DNA of 41,245 bases from Chrysochromulina tobinii. Lineage: Eukaryota; Haptophyta; Prymnesiales; Chrysochromulinaceae. The DNA is taken from positions 1-41,245 of the forward strand of contig JWZX01003369.1 of NCBI GenBank assembly GCA_001275005.1, written 5' to 3'. Made by a program: the position numbers and the translations under genes. This document shows, piece after piece, positions 19,004-28,100 of this stretch; the stretch's first letter is position 1; every line of letters begins with the position of its first letter. The notes beneath the pieces are model-generated. The model was given only the letters and a program-made list of their open reading frames with translations, was not told the origin of the DNA and made no database searches.

Positions 19004-20167
19004 ATGCAACTCGCAACGCCGAGGCCGCCTGCAGGACCGCCGCCCCGAGCACCAACGCCACGAACGCCTGCTGGGCCTGACGCAACTCAAACGCCTCTCT
19101 GGAGTACGTCAAGCTATGTTCCGTCAACGCCTGAGGAAAGAAGTGCCAGAAAAAAGACGGCACACCAACTGGTCCTCACCACAGAGACCCGCATCAAGGA
19201 GGAGGCGCTCGCGCATGCACGCAAGCTCTCAGCCCGTCGACAGCTCGATGCAAAGTCGCTCGCGCTGGCAACGGCAGAGCAGGAAGCATTGCTCAGTCAT
19301 GAAAGGCGGCTAGCCTTGGCGCCACGCCACGCGTCGACGGTCTCGTCGAAGACACCTTGGAGAGACGACATTGGCGAAATGGCGGCGCGCTCACGAGCTG
19401 TGATACTTGAAGCCCTCCGCGCGAGCCAGCGGCGCGAAGAAGCCGTGGCCAAATCTCTCGACGCGGAGCGAATCGAGCGGATTCTCGAGCTTCGCGACCG
19501 AGAACTCCGGGCTTCCCTGCGCGATGCTATGGCAAAGCGTCGTGCATTTGCACAGCAGCAAGAGGAGTGGCTAGAACATCAGCGGCTCATGGCGGCCGCT
19601 AAATCGCAAAAAATCGAAGGTGACCAGGAGGCAAAGGAGCGTGCGCGACTTGAGATCGAGGAGGCGGCGCTCGCCTTCAAAGCGAAGAGAGAGAAGCAGG
19701 TTGCAAAGCGCAAGGCGGAGTCTGCCGCCGCGAAAGAACGAGCCGAGAAGCGCAAGCAAGAATACCTGCGACAACGAGCTGAGGAGATGGCGAAGGATCA
19801 GAGTGCACGGAACGAACGCGAGGAGGTCCGCCAGTTCGAGCGCGCTGTCGAGCACGCCCGCCGCAAGCACATGGTGTACGAGGAGGCCGTCGTCAAGCTC
19901 GAACCTTTGGCGATTGCTCGTGAGCGGCTGGAGAAAAAGGCGGACCTGATCCGTGAAGAGGACGAGAACGCGCTGCTACCGGCAGCACTGATGGCGGACC
20001 TGGATCGTGCTGCCAAGCGGCACGAGGCCATGGTATCCCGTGTGCAGGACTTGAAGCTCGAGGCAGAGCGTGCGGCGAATGACGCAATCGCGATCAAGAA
20101 GCGCTCGGTAGCTGCCGCCGCGACGGCCGCCGCCGCTTCGTCTAAGCCGACCGAACCGCCAAAGTAG
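19004..20167 (+). CDS. Coiled-coil protein, charged, unknown function
   Basis: A 387-residue single-exon protein from the first ATG (19004). The first 70 residues are Pro/Thr/Ala-rich and probably disordered (PRPPAGPPPRAPTPRTPAG). From about residue 75 to 365 the chain is an almost unbroken run of Glu/Arg/Lys/Ala with heptad-like hydrophobics (for example RIERILELRDRELRASLRDAM and KRKAESAAAKERAEKRKQEY), so a long single helix or coiled coil is expected. The tail is an Ala-rich AAAATAAAASS segment ending PTEPPK. No enzymatic motif is present. Proteins of this look are common among flagellar and basal-body components of protists; that placement is a guess. Codons show the strand bias of a real gene: antisense frames are broken. 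Confidence 0.65.
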   Translation: MQLATPRPPAGPPPRAPTPRTPAGPDATQTPLWSTSSYVPSTPEERSARKKTAHQLVLTTETRIKEEALAHARKLSARRQLDAKSLALATAEQEALLSHERRLALAPRHASTVSSKTPWRDDIGEMAARSRAVILEALRASQRREEAVAKSLDAERIERILELRDRELRASLRDAMAKRRAFAQQQEEWLEHQRLMAAAKSQKIEGDQEAKERARLEIEEAALAFKAKREKQVAKRKAESAAAKERAEKRKQEYLRQRAEEMAKDQSARNEREEVRQFERAVEHARRKHMVYEEAVVKLEPLAIARERLEKKADLIREEDENALLPAALMADLDRAAKRHEAMVSRVQDLKLEAERAANDAIAIKKRSVAAAATAAAASSKPTEPPK

Positions 20168-20519
20168 AACGACGATCGACGAAAACGTGGACCTTTGGTT
20201 GATTTGACGATGATGATGTCGAGGTGACGAGCGGCTTGAGGGGCGAGCATGGAGGGGAGTTGAGAAGAGAGGGGGGGGGCTGTTTTCGGGTGCTGCAACT
20301 CCCTGTACATGATGGCAAGGCCGCTCGAGCCTCGTCGCGTTTGCAGCTTCCCGCCACCTCCCGTGAGCTGACACGAGGACGTGCACGAGGATCATGCGCG
20401 AATGAGGCTATGCTGCAATTATACTGCAGACCGGAGAGATAGGGGCGGGGGGGAGAGTATTGTATTAACAGAGGGGCACACGAGACCATTCACACTTTCG
20501 AGGGACCGCCTTTCGCGCA
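20168..20519. other. Intergenic, tandem plus-strand genes
   Basis: Contains homopurine and G runs (gagagggggggg near 20270, ggggcgggggggag near 20443). A low-GC segment gtattgtattaacag near 20458 precedes the transporter start. No coding sequence is seen. Confidence 0.4.
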
Positions 20520-22434
20520 ATGGGGGGCGGAGTGCGAGGCGACGGCAAGAAGGTTGGCGTACTCGGCATGGTGGTCGTCGGCTTCTTCGTGGGTGCATGG
20601 TGGCATCTACGGCAACGAGTCCATGCTCATGGCCGGTCCGCCTCTGTATGTGTTCATCCTGCTGGGCGTGGTGCCCTTCGTCTACTCGCTGCCGATCGCG
20701 CTCATCGTGGCGGAGCTGAGCACCGCGTTCCCCGAGGACGGCGGCTACGTCGTGTGGGTGCAGGAGGCGTGCGGCAAGAATATTGGCTCGCATCACGCCT
20801 ACTGGGTGTGGGTGATCTACGTGGTTGATGCAGCCATCTACCCGGTGCTCGTGGCCAACTACGTCGATACGATGATGCCGATGAGCGCCACCGGGCGCAG
20901 TCTGTTCGCCGTGGCGATCGTGCTCGGCGTCACGCTCATCAACCTGAACGGCACCGACATGATGGTCAAGTTCAACACGCTCCTTGCCATCATCTCGCTC
21001 GTGCCCACGTTGATCTTCACAGCGCTCGGGCTGCCGAACACGACCTTCGAGCGGTGCGTGGTGAGCGAGGGCGACGTGGATTGGACGCTGCTGGTCTCCT
21101 GGACGCTCTGGCTCTACTGCGGCTTCTTCTCCCTGGGCACACTCGCCGGCGAGCTCGAGAATCCACGTCGCACCTTCATCATCGCGATTGCCATCCTCTT
21201 CCCCACAGTGCTGCTGCTCAACACGCTGCCTCTGGCCGTGGCGCTCGGGACCGACGACCGGCTCGAGCACTACACGGCAGGCTACTTCAACGTGCTCGCT
21301 GGCCGACTGGGCGGCCGGTGGCTCGACGGGGGCTTCCAGCTTGGCGCCAACGTACGCCACTGATGACCACTGATGACCAATGATGACCTGACGATGATGA
21401 CCACGGATGACCACGGATGACCACGGATGACCACTGATAGCCTCTGATCGGATCTCTGTGTGCGACAGGTGTGCCTCGTCGGGCTGTACAATGCCGCCGT
21501 GCTCACCGCAGAGCGCTCGCTCTTCTTTCTGGTGAACACGCAGTACGGCGCCGCGTGTCGAATCCGAGTGCTTCGTGATTGCAAATGATTGTACACGATT
21601 GCTCATATCTGAGTGAGCATGGTCGCGTCGGACTGCAGGTACGGCGATGCGCTGGACGCGTGGGCCGCGGATCGCGAGATGCACATGAGCGCAGGCGGCC
21701 GCATGCTGCGCTCCCTCGCCAGCTCGCAGACGGGCGTCGCGCCCCTCTTCATCCTTCTGAACGCTGCATGCGCGGCCGTGCTGGTCTGGATGCCGTATAC
21801 CTTGCTGGTCGAGTTCTCGATGCTGCTCTCGGTGCCTTCGATCCTCCTCTTCATGTGGTCCTTTGTGGCACTCCGCGTGCAGAGACCGTACGTCGAGCGC
21901 CCATTCCTCATACCAGGAGGACTACCCGTCGCCGTGCTGCTCACCATCGTGCCGGTCGCTGTGTCCATCGCTTACGCGGCCATCATCGCGACCGAGTCTG
22001 TGGAAAGCTCGTCGGAACGGCCGAGTGCGGAGGCGGCTGGCTCGGCGGGATTGCAAGCGGCATCGGAGGGCGGCTTGCCGCCCATATTCCAGGTAGCCTC
22101 AGCGCTCGGCGTCATCGGGCTCGGCCTCGTGGTCCATCTCATAGCGCACTATTGCAGCAGCAGCAGCAGCAGGGGGGAGGTAGTCAGCAGCAGCAGAGGG
22201 CACGGCGGCCGGCGCGGCGGCCGCAGCCTACACGACGACGATGGCTACGGCCTCACACACACGCCGCTGCCGAAGCCAAGCACTTCCAAGCCTTGGCCTC
22301 TGCCCACAGCCGTGGTGAGGGTGGTCCGCGGCCACGCGCACCACGCTGAGGAGCTCGAGGCCTTCAATGGCGCGACGCCGATGTCGCAGTCGCGCTCGCT
22401 CCTGCGCGAATATCGGCATAGAAGTACGTTATAG
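20520..22434 (+). CDS. APC-family amino-acid/polyamine transporter, one apparent frameshift
   Basis: Exons about 20520-21351, 21469-21542 and 21639-22434. The start (MGGGVRGDGKKVGVLGMVVVGFF) is in a different frame from the rest: dropping one base (T at 20598) gives FFVGAGGIYGNE, which has exactly the length of the FFEVSGGPFG segment of plant-type PUT/LAT transporters. Hallmarks follow: PFVYSLPIALIVAELSTAFP, EDGGYVVWVQEACG and VDAAIYPVLVANYVD, then about ten more hydrophobic helices, among them LINLNGTDMMVKFN and GTLAGELENPRRTF. These are typical of proton-coupled polyamine or cationic amino-acid transporters. The C-terminal tail is polar, with a Ser run from a CAG/AGC repeat near 22153 and a Gly/Arg stretch. 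Intron 1 is a decamer array; intron 2 has duplicated borders. The frameshift may be an assembly error. Confidence 0.75.
21352..21468 (+). repeat. Transporter intron 1, filled with TGATGACCAC decamers
   Basis: Donor GTACGC at 21352, acceptor GCGACAG ending at 21468, 117 nt, phase 0. Positions 21361-21454 hold nine decamers: TGATGACCAC and variants GGATGACCAC, TGATAGCCTC and TGATCGGATC, with one 4-base interruption. It is the same repeat family and the same orientation relative to transcription as in the JmjC introns 5 kb away. Confidence 0.9.
21543..21638 (+). other. Transporter intron 2 with duplicated border
   Basis: Donor GTACGG, acceptor CTGCAG, 96 nt. The intron begins GTACGGCGCCGCG and the next exon begins GTACGGCGATGCG, each preceded by GCA or GCAG. 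Splicing restores NTQYGDALDAW in the transporter frame. Confidence 0.8.
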
Positions 22435-22898
22435 GAAGACGAATAGCATTAGGTCCGCGACGGTTCGCTCACGGTCGAAGTCTTCTCGACAGCTCGACCC
22501 AGTCGAGAGAGGGACCGTACGCGACGTGACTCGACCCGGGCGACGCCGACGGGGGTGCGCGCCGCGTGCCGCGTCGGTGTCACGTCAGTGTAATTTGATT
22601 GGGTACGCGGATGAGGGATGTCCGCGACCGGTGTATAGAGTCTTAAATAGAGACAGTGTGGAATCCGAGAATACGATAAAAACTTACAACTTATGGATAC
22701 ATTTCAGGTGGGTGCGAATCAGACTGTGCTGCCGGCTGTCGGGGTGTGCGGCTGTGCGCTGAGAACGCGTGCGGGTCAGTCGCGAGTCGCGGGCACGCGC
22801 GTGATATGAGGGAGAGGGGCGGCCAGTCCCGGTGAGCGCGTTTGATGTGCCCCATGCGCCCTCGCACGCCTCCTCTCTTCTCGGGGGGCCCCGCGGCT
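22435..22898. other. Convergent intergenic region
   Basis: It separates the 3' ends of the transporter (plus) and the desaturase (minus). A low-GC segment at 22615-22705 (including gtcttaaatagagac and acgataaaaacttac) stands out and probably contains 3' processing signals for one or both. No gene is seen. Confidence 0.45.
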
Positions 22899-24209
22899 CT
22901 AATCGACCTTGGCCTCCTTGATCACCTTGTAGTCGAAGTTGCCCACGCGCCATAGGTTCATGTAGGTCACGTAGAGGCACGTCCAGTAGGAGCGCACGTC
23001 GTACTCGACGCCGTGCTTGGCGAAGAGCGCCATGACGCGCGGCTGAATCTTGGGGTGGTTGTACTGCGGCATCGCGGGGAAGAGGTGGTGCTCAATCTGG
23101 AAGTTGAGGTACGCCATCCACCAGTTGCACCACCAGCTCGACGTGCAGTTGGTCGTGTGGTTGGCCGAGTACAGCGTCCACGAGATGTGCTTCGTCTTCG
23201 GGATCACGTCCTTATGCGTGTGCGAGACGGCGAAGTTGGTGAAGATGTACGTGGCGCCGACGGCCAGGTGCGCAAAGTACAAGCCCGCCGAGCGCGACAG
23301 ACCCATGTAGCCAAAGGCCTGGTGCCAGAGCACGTAGCGCAGCGCCATCCAGACGAGCTCGAGGTAGTTTCCCACACGCTGGGCGTGATTCGGGTGCTGG
23401 ACGAACTGCCAGACGAAGGCGACCAGCGTGGTGATGACGCCGCCGAAGAAGAGGGGCGCCTGCAGCATCAGCCACTTCTTCGAGCCCTTGACGCCGATGA
23501 TCTTATGGAAAGCCACGAGGGGCAGTGTCTGCAGGTCGGGATCGGCACCGAGCTTCTGCGGCGTCGTGTGGTGCTTGTTGTGCTGGTTGCGCCAGTAGCA
23601 GCCCGACATGCCGCAGCCGAGGCCATAGATGATCATCTGCAGGTGGCGGTCGATCTTGATGTTGCCCGTGAGCGAGTAGTGGCCGCCCTCGTGCTGCAGC
23701 CAGCCGCAGCGGCCTTGCGCGATGCCCATCATGAGCATGCCCGTCCACCAACGGCCGCCCCAGATGAGGACGAGGCTCGCGGCGTACATGGCAATCACCT
23801 CGCCGATGCGGTAGGCCACGTGCGCGAGGTTGGGCTCAAAGTACCCCTCCTGGAGCAGCTGCTGCCGGAGCTCCTCAAAGTCCTTGCTGAGAGCATCTTT
23901 CTCGTAGTCAGCATCGACGGGACGCGAGGGCAGTGAGGCGAGCATCTTGGCCGCCTTCTTGGAGCGCAGGTGGAAGTTGTTGTACGCGTCGCTCGCGTCC
24001 GAGCCGAGCTGGTACGTGATCACCTTGCCACCTGGGTGGCGCTTGACGAACGCGCTCACGTCGTACACCACGCCGTTGATGATCATCTCCTTCTCGGCGT
24101 CGATCGAAGAGACGGTGAGGTCGGCCGCATCCGTGCGGCTGTCGTTCGTGAGGCCGTGGTAGATCTCGGGGAGGACGGTGGCGTGGCGTTCAGGCGCTTT
24201 GCTGGCCAT
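22899..24209 (-). CDS. Front-end fatty-acid desaturase with N-terminal cytochrome b5 domain (Delta6-type)
   Basis: A 436-residue protein from the ATG at 24209 (MASKAPERH); an in-frame ATG 20 codons earlier is less likely. The cytochrome b5 domain carries HPGG (about residue 59), the haem-binding hallmark. Three histidine boxes follow: QHEGGH (about 172), HNKHH (about 209) and QIEHH (about 374). The Gln in the third box marks front-end desaturases. The segment HYSLTGNI plus YGLGCGMSGCYWRNQHNKHHTTPQKL is worded like the Delta6 acyl-CoA desaturases of marine microalgae. Delta6 is therefore the best guess, though Delta5 or Delta8 is possible. The enzyme would sit in the ER membrane and insert a double bond between an existing one and the carboxyl end during EPA/DHA synthesis. 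Length is normal and no key residue is missing. Confidence 0.88.
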   Translation of the reverse strand: MASKAPERHATVLPEIYHGLTNDSRTDAADLTVSSIDAEKEMIINGVVYDVSAFVKRHPGGKVITYQLGSDASDAYNNFHLRSKKAAKMLASLPSRPVDADYEKDALSKDFEELRQQLLQEGYFEPNLAHVAYRIGEVIAMYAASLVLIWGGRWWTGMLMMGIAQGRCGWLQHEGGHYSLTGNIKIDRHLQMIIYGLGCGMSGCYWRNQHNKHHTTPQKLGADPDLQTLPLVAFHKIIGVKGSKKWLMLQAPLFFGGVITTLVAFVWQFVQHPNHAQRVGNYLELVWMALRYVLWHQAFGYMGLSRSAGLYFAHLAVGATYIFTNFAVSHTHKDVIPKTKHISWTLYSANHTTNCTSSWWCNWWMAYLNFQIEHHLFPAMPQYNHPKIQPRVMALFAKHGVEYDVRSYWTCLYVTYMNLWRVGNFDYKVIKEAKVD

Positions 24210-24436
24210 TCTGCAGAATAGATTCCCGATCCTGCATTCGAGGGCCGCCGTCTCTATTTTCCCACACATTTCTCGTTTCTTGTCAAGTCAGGACGGTCAC
24301 ATCAAAGAACAATTCAAAAAAGTCCAAGCCACTTCAAAGCACGCCACATCCCGCGTCCCGTTTCCTCGAAAGTTATCCCCGTGACGAGCCAGTGACGAGC
24401 CTGCTACGCGCACCCGCCATTGGACGAATCCTGAAG
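24210..24436. promoter_or_regulatory. Divergent spacer upstream of the desaturase
   Basis: Only 227 bases lie between the desaturase start (minus) and the next start (plus). The spacer is less GC-rich than its flanks (aagaacaattcaaaaaagtc near 24305). Both promoters should lie here. Confidence 0.4.
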
Positions 24437-24934
24437 ATGTCCCTCGAGGCTGAAGGATTGTGTGTTGTCGTGCCCGATGCTGATGCGGACTACGTCTTCG
24501 TACCACATGCATTTCGGTACAAGGGCACGTACCGTGACGATATTCGCGAGCAAGAAGTCTACGAGCAGGATGCAGGATCGTGGATCCCAATAGAGTCTCC
24601 GACGTCCACGACGGCCTCCATCCGCACAATGTCTTGTGCGCGGAAGCAACAACTGATGGAGACAACAACTGACGGAAGCAGTGACCGGCTGTCCGAGTGG
24701 GCAGCCGATCCAGCAGATCCGACTAGTGGCTCCGAATGTCCAGCAAAGCCCGCTGGCGGCTTCACCAGGATGGCGAGCGTGGCTGCAAAGGCACGACTCG
24801 AGCGAGCCGCAGCTCGCGAGAGAGCCCGGGCGACAACACCGGCTAGGGAGCGCTGGGCGATGAGCTCCTCTTGGAGCCCGCGAGACTTTCGCCAAGCACT
24901 GCAACAATCCGCTGCGATCGAGTCTCCACTGTAA
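24437..24934 (+). CDS. Small unrecognised protein
   Basis: A 165-residue protein from the ATG at 24437 (MSLEAEGLCVVVPDADADYVFVPHAFRY). The N-terminal 55 residues look folded: alternating hydrophobic strands with Tyr/Phe and a conserved-looking PHAFRYKGTY. The rest is Ser/Thr/Ala/Arg-rich, with a basic helix (AAKARLERAAARERARA) near residue 115 and SWSPRDFRQAL near the end. No family is recognised and no membrane or signal segment is seen. It could be longer if upstream in-frame codons belong to a 5' exon. Kept because the frame is open from a plausible start within a divergent promoter arrangement; a chance ORF cannot be excluded. Confidence 0.4.
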   Translation: MSLEAEGLCVVVPDADADYVFVPHAFRYKGTYRDDIREQEVYEQDAGSWIPIESPTSTTASIRTMSCARKQQLMETTTDGSSDRLSEWAADPADPTSGSECPAKPAGGFTRMASVAAKARLERAAARERARATTPARERWAMSSSWSPRDFRQALQQSAAIESPL

Positions 24935-25164
24935 GTAAGAAAAACATGCCAACAGGCAGCGTACACGTGGCGAGGGAGTCTCCACTGTGATTCTGTGCGG
25001 TCACTGAGATAGAGGTCGGTACCTTCAGTCAGGGAATGAAAACACAATCCGCACACCGAAAAGATTGCCAGTTCGGCTAGTTGTTGTTCACATGAGCGCA
25101 TGTGAGTGTACAAGATCGTAGCTAATACTCGCTCAATCCGAATCAAAATTAATAGGCTGCGCGT

Positions 25165-28100
25165 TCACAACTGATCCACGCCGTGTGCATACGGGCCTCG
25201 ATCTCTCCACCCCCCAAAGTGCTTTTCCGCCACCTGCTTGGCCTGGTTGCCAACCAAGTCCAGCGACTTGAGAGCGGGCAACGCCGCGTCTGCCGCCGCC
25301 GTCAGTGCAGCCACACCGGCAGAGCCCATCAGATTGTTGTAGAGCCAGAGCTTCTCGAGCTTGGCGAGCACCACACCTCGAGGCATCTCCCATGAGGTCT
25401 CTCCAGTCTCGGCACGGAAGAAGTAGAGCGCGCCTGTCTCTTCGTCCTCGTGCGCCTCCCAGCCGGGCGCGAGCGTGGCCATCAACGGCGGCGCATCTCC
25501 GCAAATCTCCCGCGGATCTCCGCAGATCTCCCGCGGATCTCCTCCGCAGATCTCTGCCATCGCACTCGATCCCGCGATCGCCGCCGCCGCAAAGCCACCA
25601 ACGCGACCCGAGGACAGCGACTGAGCGAGTGCGACGGCTCCGGCGTCTCCGATCCGATTCGAATGCAGGTAGAGCGTCTGCAGATTGGCCAACGCGCCCT
25701 TGGCAATCGCACCGGCTAATGCAGCTGCGCCCTGATCGCCGATGTGGTTGCGGTTGGCATCCAGAAAGACCAACCGGGCAAGGCTGCCGCTCGCCAGCGC
25801 ACCCGCAAGCTCCACCATCCCCGCGTCATCGACCTGATTGTTGTCGATGTAGAGCCACTCGAGATGACTCAGCGCCCCAAATCGCGTCGCATCGGCGAGG
25901 GTCGTGAGGCCTTCGCCGCTGATCGCGTTGCAGCTGAGCAGCAGTCGTTTGAGTCTCGGCACTCCCTCGAGATCTCGTAAGATCGTCGAGATCACGACGA
26001 GATCGTCGTCCACGAGCCGTTTTCGCGCCCAATCGGCGCCCACCTCAGTGCACAACTTCTCGCGTGTGCTGCCCACCTGCGTCCAGAACGCCGCCGCCTT
26101 CTCGGTCAGGAGGCGCTCATCGTGCAGTGCCAGCTTGGTGGCGGCGTTCTCCAGATGGCCACGCCATGCGTCCTCAGCTGCGGTTGCGCGGTATGCGGCC
26201 GCCCGCCGCTCTACTGCATGTCGTTGCTTGATTGCATCCAGATGCTCGGTCCAATGCCCATGATCGAGTGAGATTGCTTGAGTGCATCCAGATTGTGTCA
26301 GATGCTCGGCCCCATGCCCCGGCGGCACCGGCTGGCACGGCGACGGGTGGCCGCTATCTGTGGCGAGCTCGAGCTCGATCTCATGCTTCGAGGCCATCTG
26401 CTCGTCTTCGAGTCGCAGCCGCTCTCTCATTGCTGCGGCCGCCCTTGGCAGCCAGAGCACCTCACGCACTACATTCTCGCCCACCGCCCGCAGCAGCTCG
26501 CGCACCGGGGCGTCGACCAGCCGCTTGCCCGCCTCCTCCGCCGTTGCCTTAAGAGCGCCCTCGAGCTGGCAGGCGGCCTCCTCGAGTGCGCGCATGAGCT
26601 TCTCGCGCACCTGATGAGGACGGCACTCTGAGGCATTCAGTAGCACTCAGTGGCACTCAGTCGCACTCAGTCGCATTCAGTCGCACTCAGTGGCACTCGG
26701 AGGCACTCGGAGGCACTCAGCAGCCTCCTCGAGCGCACCTCGGCGATGCATGCAAAGTGTGTGAGCATGCAAGCCATATTGTGCAGCTCCCGGCGCGCTC
26801 GCTCAAACTGCTCCCCCACTGCCGTCGCGATCGCGTCCCTGGCGCCGTCGTGATCGTCGGCAACGGCCTTGCCACTCTTGCCCCCATCGACCTTCTCGTC
26901 GCCTCCGCCATCACCCTTGGGCCGACTATCAGGCTCGTCACTGCCCTCGCTGCCAGAGCCTTCATCGCGCGCCTCCGAGGCAGCAACGACGGCACGCAGC
27001 GTCGCCAGTCCATTCTCAATCACGTGATGGAGCGCATCATCTACGAGCTCCGACACGAAGTCACTCTCGAGACGCTTGAGCTCGAGCGCATCGGCGGCCG
27101 CATCCGCTGCCGCCTCGTACTCCCCCCCGCCCACGGCCACCTCGATGGTCTCGCGCAGAGCCATCACGAGGCCACGCATGCTCTCCTGCGACGTGAGCAG
27201 GGTGGCCTTCAGTGACAATGGCGACTATCTCAGTGGCAGTCAACGGCCAACGGCAACCTCAAGGGCGACCCGGCTCCTCAGTGGCAATTACCTTGTCGGC
27301 ATCGTCGATGGCGGTCTGGAAGAGGGAGCTCGGCTCAGCGATGGGCTCGAGCTTCCGAAGGACAGCGAGCACCTGCGCGCGCGTACGCCAAGTCGCATCC
27401 CCGCGCTCAAGGAGATGATATAGGATCACATGCGACTCGTTGAGCGCCGAGATGAGCTCACGCGCGGCCGCATCGAGTCCAGTTGGGTCGAGCAAGCGCC
27501 TCCGGTGGTCGTCGGCCGTTAAGGGGCGACCAGACTCTGGATGGACGACGGGTGCCTTGCTGATCGCGAGGAGGATCGAGGGCGCATTCGCCTTGACGTG
27601 CGCCATGGTGCCGAAGAGGCCCGAGAGGATGTGGAAGAGGTCCTTGACCCCCTTGCCTCGGTCCGCGAGCAGCGAGTGATAGTTTATGATCACGACGACG
27701 AGCACACTCGCGGCGGCTGAGATCGTCTGCTTGACGTTGACTGCGTTCGCCACGTTGATCTCGAAGCCCCGGTTATCAAGGAAGCCCGGGCAGTCGGCAA
27801 AGGCGAACCCCTCTCCCAGGCTCTCTGCCGCCGACTCCACCTGAGGCGCACGGGTCTCTGGCTAGTTGGCAGTGCACTCGATCGTCCTCCATCGCAATTC
27901 ATGGGCAATCAGTCGTCGTCACCTGAGGCGCAAAGGTCTCCGATCGGTTGGTATGGCCGATTATCATGAGCTCTGTGACCGCGGATGCCCGGCTGACGAC
28001 CATGGTGTCGTCGGCGCTGAGCTCAAAGGTGCATCCGTGCAGCAGGTTGATGAAGGCAGACTTGCCCGCGCCGGTGTTCCCAAGAACCACCACACACCGC

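Noticed and set aside
20419-21684. Minus-strand frame of about 420 codons over the transporter
   Set aside because: His/Arg/Gln-rich shadow; the plus strand shows transmembrane helices and APC-family signatures.
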